This document shows, one piece after another, positions 60,846 to 64,000 of a stretch of DNA of 64,000 nt. The DNA comes from Ferruginibacter sp. (GTDB lineage Bacteria > Bacteroidota > Bacteroidia > Chitinophagales > Chitinophagaceae). The stretch covers positions 124,001 through 188,000 of the forward strand of contig JAGOAX010000004.1 of assembly GCA_017983695.1 (NCBI GenBank), given 5' to 3'. Numbering within the stretch: the first letter of the stretch is position 1; every line of letters starts with the position of its first letter. The position numbers and the translations under genes were made by a program. The notes beneath the pieces were generated by a model. The model had not been told where the DNA came from and did no database searches. It saw nothing but the letters and a program-made list of their open reading frames with translations.

Positions 60846-62228
60846 ATGAAAAAAAATATCTTACTGCTATCTGCAGGAGTTTTTCTGGCAACTGCTGTAA
60901 ATGCACAAATCGGGAAACGTTTTCCATCCGAAAGAAAAGAAGTTGTTGATCCTGTAACTGGAACAAAGCTTTTATTTCTTACCAGTACACAAAGCGGTGA
61001 TTCAAAAATTTATCAAACGCATAATCAATGGACATCAGATGGGCAATGGCTCATCTTTCGCAGCAATCGTGTAAAAGGTGAAGCAATGGCAGTTAATGAA
61101 AAAACCGGCGACATCGTTCAGGTTACTGAAGGTGGTTACACCGGTATGCTGAATGTAGCCAGGAAATCAATGAAGCTGTATTTTATGCGGAATGAAAGAA
61201 CAGATACTATTCCTCCTACACCCGGTGATACAGCCCGTCGCCGTGTACAAAGGCCGGTACAAATTATTGAAGTTGATTTAGAAAAATTATTTGCAGACAG
61301 TAAGAGCGGCACATTAAAAAAAGCAGATGTCTATCAACGCATTTGCGGCACCACACCAAAAGAAATAGGAGCAGGTGGCGATATGGCATTGGATGGAGAT
61401 GAAGAATGGGCTTATTTTAGAGTTGGTTTACAGGAAGCGGCAAAACATCTAAAGCCAGATACAAAACTTGAGAAAAATTTTGGTCCCCGTAATATGGGTG
61501 CAGGGCCATCGGGCATTGCAGCAATGAATATAAAAACAAGCGAAATAAAATATGTAGTGTCTGTCCCTTTTCAAATCGGTCACATACAAACCAATCCATG
61601 GGTTGCCGGTGAAATTATTTTTTGTTGGGAAACTGGCGGCAAATCACCACAACGTACATGGACGGTGATGAGTGATGGTACTGGTCTTCGTCCTTTATAT
61701 CCCGAAGCAGAATACGAATGGGTAACACATGAAGCAGTTACTGGTAAAGATGAAGTAGCTATTGCAATTATGGGTCATCGAAAAATTCCGGGTACTAATA
61801 AAGTGGTGGAAGCTGCAACCGGTATTGGAGGAGCCAATCCCGGACAAGATGCTGCATGGGGCCCATCAGGCACAAGAGAAAAACCAACCGGACTTGGTAT
61901 TGTTAATTTACGAACAAGAGAAATGGAAATTGTTGGCCAAACAAAAAGTGGCAGCGGACTTTGGCATGTAGGTGCTTCACCCGATGGCCGCTGGGCAGTA
62001 GGCGATGATTTTGCAAGAAATATTTATTTGATTGACAGGCATACCAAAGAAATGATATTGCTTTCAACGGGACATAAAACCACAGCAGGCGATCACCCAC
62101 ATCCAACAATGAGTCCCGATGGAACAAAAATTCAAATACAGTCAGCCATGTTATCTGCCGATAACAGGAGTATGAATATTTGTATTATTCCCGTACCGGA
62201 AGCATGGTTAAAAAGAACTTATAAATAA
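60846..62228 (+). CDS. PL22 oligogalacturonate lyase, exported form
   Basis: 460 residues with a signal peptide (1-20, AVNAQ). A seven-bladed propeller of the Ogl type: YQTHNQWTSDGQWLIFRSNR near the start, a His in EYEWVTHE and the His pair in GDHPHPTMSPDG, which match the manganese ligands known in PL22. Classical enzymes are cytoplasmic and about 390 residues; this one is longer and secreted, so cleavage of short oligogalacturonates would occur in the periplasm, before uptake. Products feed KDG via KduI/KduD, not in view. Confidence 0.85.
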   Translation: MKKNILLLSAGVFLATAVNAQIGKRFPSERKEVVDPVTGTKLLFLTSTQSGDSKIYQTHNQWTSDGQWLIFRSNRVKGEAMAVNEKTGDIVQVTEGGYTGMLNVARKSMKLYFMRNERTDTIPPTPGDTARRRVQRPVQIIEVDLEKLFADSKSGTLKKADVYQRICGTTPKEIGAGGDMALDGDEEWAYFRVGLQEAAKHLKPDTKLEKNFGPRNMGAGPSGIAAMNIKTSEIKYVVSVPFQIGHIQTNPWVAGEIIFCWETGGKSPQRTWTVMSDGTGLRPLYPEAEYEWVTHEAVTGKDEVAIAIMGHRKIPGTNKVVEAATGIGGANPGQDAAWGPSGTREKPTGLGIVNLRTREMEIVGQTKSGSGLWHVGASPDGRWAVGDDFARNIYLIDRHTKEMILLSTGHKTTAGDHPHPTMSPDGTKIQIQSAMLSADNRSMNICIIPVPEAWLKRTYK

Positions 62229-62232
62229 TTGG

Positions 62233-63822
62233 ATGAAAAAAATAAGTAAGTATGCAGTTCTGTTCTTGTTGCTGTCTATCACCGGTAATATAAAAGCACA
62301 ACTGCTTAATATAAAGAATGATATTTTTTGGAATACAAAAGACGGACAACCAATTTATAGCCAGGGCGGTGGCATTTTTAAATTTTCAGATCCGCAGACC
62401 GGGGAGAAAAAATATTATTGGTACGGCGTTCATTATAAAGAAGCAGAAATCTATCGTAATAATCCGGCAGTAACACTTGTTAAAGATAATTTTGAAGGAG
62501 TAACCTGCTACAGCTCTACCGATCTGGTAAACTGGAAGTTTGAAAAAAATGTATTGTCCAAAGAGGAAATATTGAAACATGTGCCTAAAACATGGGTGGG
62601 CCGTTTAGGTGTAGCCTATATTAAGGAACTGAATAAATACACTCTTGTGGTACAGTGTGGTAACCAGGTATTGTTTACAGTTGCCGACTCACCTGTCGGA
62701 GAGTTTACCTGGCATCAACGAATAAATATGAAGGAGATGATCGGTACAAGTAATACCGGCGACCAAACTGTATTTACTGATGAAGAAACCGGCAAGTCTT
62801 ACCTCATTTACACTTACGGCAGTGGTAGAAATAAAATTTATATTTCCGAGATCGGGATTAAAGATGGAATGGTAAATCTTTTAGATTGCACAAAAATTTT
62901 CCAGGGTGAAAGCCGTGAAGGGAATTGCATGTTCAAATACAAAGGCAAATATTATATGGCAGCATCAAATATTTATGGATGGGATGCTTCGTATGCTTAT
63001 TATTTAGCAGCAGATAGTATTCGTGGGCCTTATTTACCAACGAATGATATGCTGGTGATGAAAGGAAGTGAAAGTGATTACGCACATGTTACACAAACCG
63101 GGTTCTTCTTTAATGTAAAAGGCAGTAAACAGGAAACGGTTGTTTATTGTGGCGACCGTTGGGCAAACTTTGCCGGCAATGGATTAGGTTACAATCAATG
63201 GTTTCCACTTTCATTTGATGGTACAGTACCTTACTTCAATTCACTTAATTCATGGAACCTTAATGCAACAACAGGTGAATGGAAAGTGGCAGCTGATAAT
63301 GATTATGTAAAGAATGGAAGTTTTGAAGCAGATAGAAGAAGAATTCCCAGCCATGTAAAACCTGTGCAGGAATTCTTGATGGGTTGGATTACCACTGTTA
63401 CAGAAGGCAATAAAATTTCACTCGATAGCAATAGCTCGCCGGTGCTGAATTATTTTAACAGTGAGAGTGACCGTAAAATTGTAACAGGCGAAAAGAGCTT
63501 AAGCATCAGCGATAAAATTAATTTTAAAAGAAAAGTATCACAAACAATAACATCTTCACCCTATGTAAAATTGAAAGATGGAAATTATACATTGACGGCC
63601 AAAGTAAAAAACAGCGCTGGCTTTACCAAACTTGAAATGTATGCAGTGAGTAATAACAAGATTCGTTCTTATAGTATTACAGAAGAAAACGCAGCATGGA
63701 AAACAATTGTTATTGAACGTGTGCCTGTTAAAAGAGGAAAGGTAGATATTGGATTTATTGCAGCAGGTATTGCCAATGCTTTTTGTTATGTAGACGATGT
63801 GACACTGGTGAAAGCGAAATGA
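62233..63822 (+). CDS. GH43-like beta-propeller glycosidase with C-terminal binding domain
   Basis: 529 residues, signal peptide 1-22. The five-bladed propeller shows DPQTGEKKYYWYGVHY, SSTDLVNWKFE, GDQTVFTDEETGKSYLIYTYGSG and GNCMFKYKGKYYMAASNIYGWDAS, resembling the exo-beta-1,3-galactanase branch of GH43. Residues about 355-529 form a beta-sandwich ending NAFCYVDDVTLVKAK, as in carbohydrate-binding modules. Likely acts on galactan or arabinogalactan side chains; exact specificity is not readable. Confidence 0.8.
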   Translation: MKKISKYAVLFLLLSITGNIKAQLLNIKNDIFWNTKDGQPIYSQGGGIFKFSDPQTGEKKYYWYGVHYKEAEIYRNNPAVTLVKDNFEGVTCYSSTDLVNWKFEKNVLSKEEILKHVPKTWVGRLGVAYIKELNKYTLVVQCGNQVLFTVADSPVGEFTWHQRINMKEMIGTSNTGDQTVFTDEETGKSYLIYTYGSGRNKIYISEIGIKDGMVNLLDCTKIFQGESREGNCMFKYKGKYYMAASNIYGWDASYAYYLAADSIRGPYLPTNDMLVMKGSESDYAHVTQTGFFFNVKGSKQETVVYCGDRWANFAGNGLGYNQWFPLSFDGTVPYFNSLNSWNLNATTGEWKVAADNDYVKNGSFEADRRRIPSHVKPVQEFLMGWITTVTEGNKISLDSNSSPVLNYFNSESDRKIVTGEKSLSISDKINFKRKVSQTITSSPYVKLKDGNYTLTAKVKNSAGFTKLEMYAVSNNKIRSYSITEENAAWKTIVIERVPVKRGKVDIGFIAAGIANAFCYVDDVTLVKAK

Positions 63823-63904
63823 TAGGAATAGTTTTACTTATCTTTCTATTGATGTTTGCTGCTAAACAGGAGTTGAATATTTTAAATTCAAAAATAAACC
63901 AGGT

Positions 63905-64000
63905 ATGTTTTTTAAACGGATAATTATTATTTGCTTGTTTTTCTTATTTGCAGTTTCGGCAAATACTTTTTGCCAACAGGCACAAAAACCGCCGATGGGC
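63905..64000 (+). CDS. Start of a secreted enzyme gene (cut by window end), GH27-like opening
   Basis: ATG at 63905, a signal peptide of about 20 residues (FKRIIIICLFFLFAVSANTF), then CQQAQKPPMG at the window edge. PPMG followed by W-N-S-W is the usual opening of GH27 alpha-galactosidases, so that family is possible, but only 32 residues are present and other sugar-processing families use similar openings. Confidence 0.45.
   Translation, partial: MFFKRIIIICLFFLFAVSANTFCQQAQKPPMG

Noticed and set aside
63819..63923. A 34-codon reading frame overlapping the GH43 stop and the next gene start
   Set aside because: It begins with an ATGA overlap and encodes a hydrophobic peptide, but it runs into the better supported secreted-protein start at 63905 and lacks further support.

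Overview
The window is A+T-rich chromosomal DNA from a member of the Bacteroidota, most likely a Chitinophagaceae-type soil or plant-litter bacterium. This rests on three SusC/SusD pairs, the lipoprotein and outer-membrane style of the secreted proteins, TAnnTTTG-type -10 boxes, and many small families typical of that group (WG repeats, class C serine hydrolases with TPR tails, FAS1 lipoproteins). Lineage below phylum is inference. I saw no rRNA, tRNA, CRISPR array or complete insertion sequence.

Region 1 (1-21000) is mixed housekeeping and accessory DNA: a truncated SF1 helicase, small stress and RNA-binding proteins (CSD, VF530, RRM), a P-type ATPase, NIPSNAP, TauE/SafE, VOC and SRPBCC proteins, two class C serine hydrolases, an S9 peptidase, a three-gene operon in which a Bro-N-type protein sits between two paralogous one-pass membrane proteins, a WG-repeat lipoprotein and a PIN-like protein. 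Four copies of an imperfect palindromic repeat lie in intergenic gaps at 10056-20202, all in one orientation, and bracket the WG and PIN-like genes.

Region 2 (21000-35260) is sugar-acid and deoxysugar catabolism. A divergent pair (kdgK leftwards with a YhcH/EbgC-like gene; eda plus an ExuT-type MFS transporter rightwards) converts 2-keto-3-deoxygluconate to pyruvate and glyceraldehyde-3-phosphate. Next come a GntR-type regulator with a periplasmic-binding-protein-like sensor domain and a long rightward rhamnose operon: RhaT, a fused rhamnulose-1-phosphate aldolase/dehydrogenase, RhaM, a rhamnose isomerase, an FGGY kinase and LutABC. The order implies rhamnose to lactaldehyde, to lactate, to pyruvate.

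Region 3 (35260-64000) is a polysaccharide utilization locus. It starts with an unusual block FAS1 / SusC / SusD / FAS1 / FAS1 / SusC / SusD ended by a strong terminator, then a second unit SusC / SusD / GH105 / CE12-type esterase / GH39-like / PL22 / GH43-like / next gene (cut by the window end, opening like GH27). The enzymes fit rhamnogalacturonan I and pectin: deacetylation, removal of unsaturated uronic acid, oligogalacturonate cleavage and side-chain trimming. Rhamnose would feed the rha-lut operon and unsaturated uronate would feed kdgK/eda. KduI/KduD and a rhamnogalacturonan lyase are not in view.

The most interesting signals are: a dyad element shared by the kdgK/eda gap and the gap before the third SusC, suggesting one pectin regulon; the FAS1-SusCD block with probable glycan-binding C-termini; the membrane/Bro-N/membrane operon with a local stretch of near-identity between its paralogs; and the repeat-bracketed WG and PIN-like genes.
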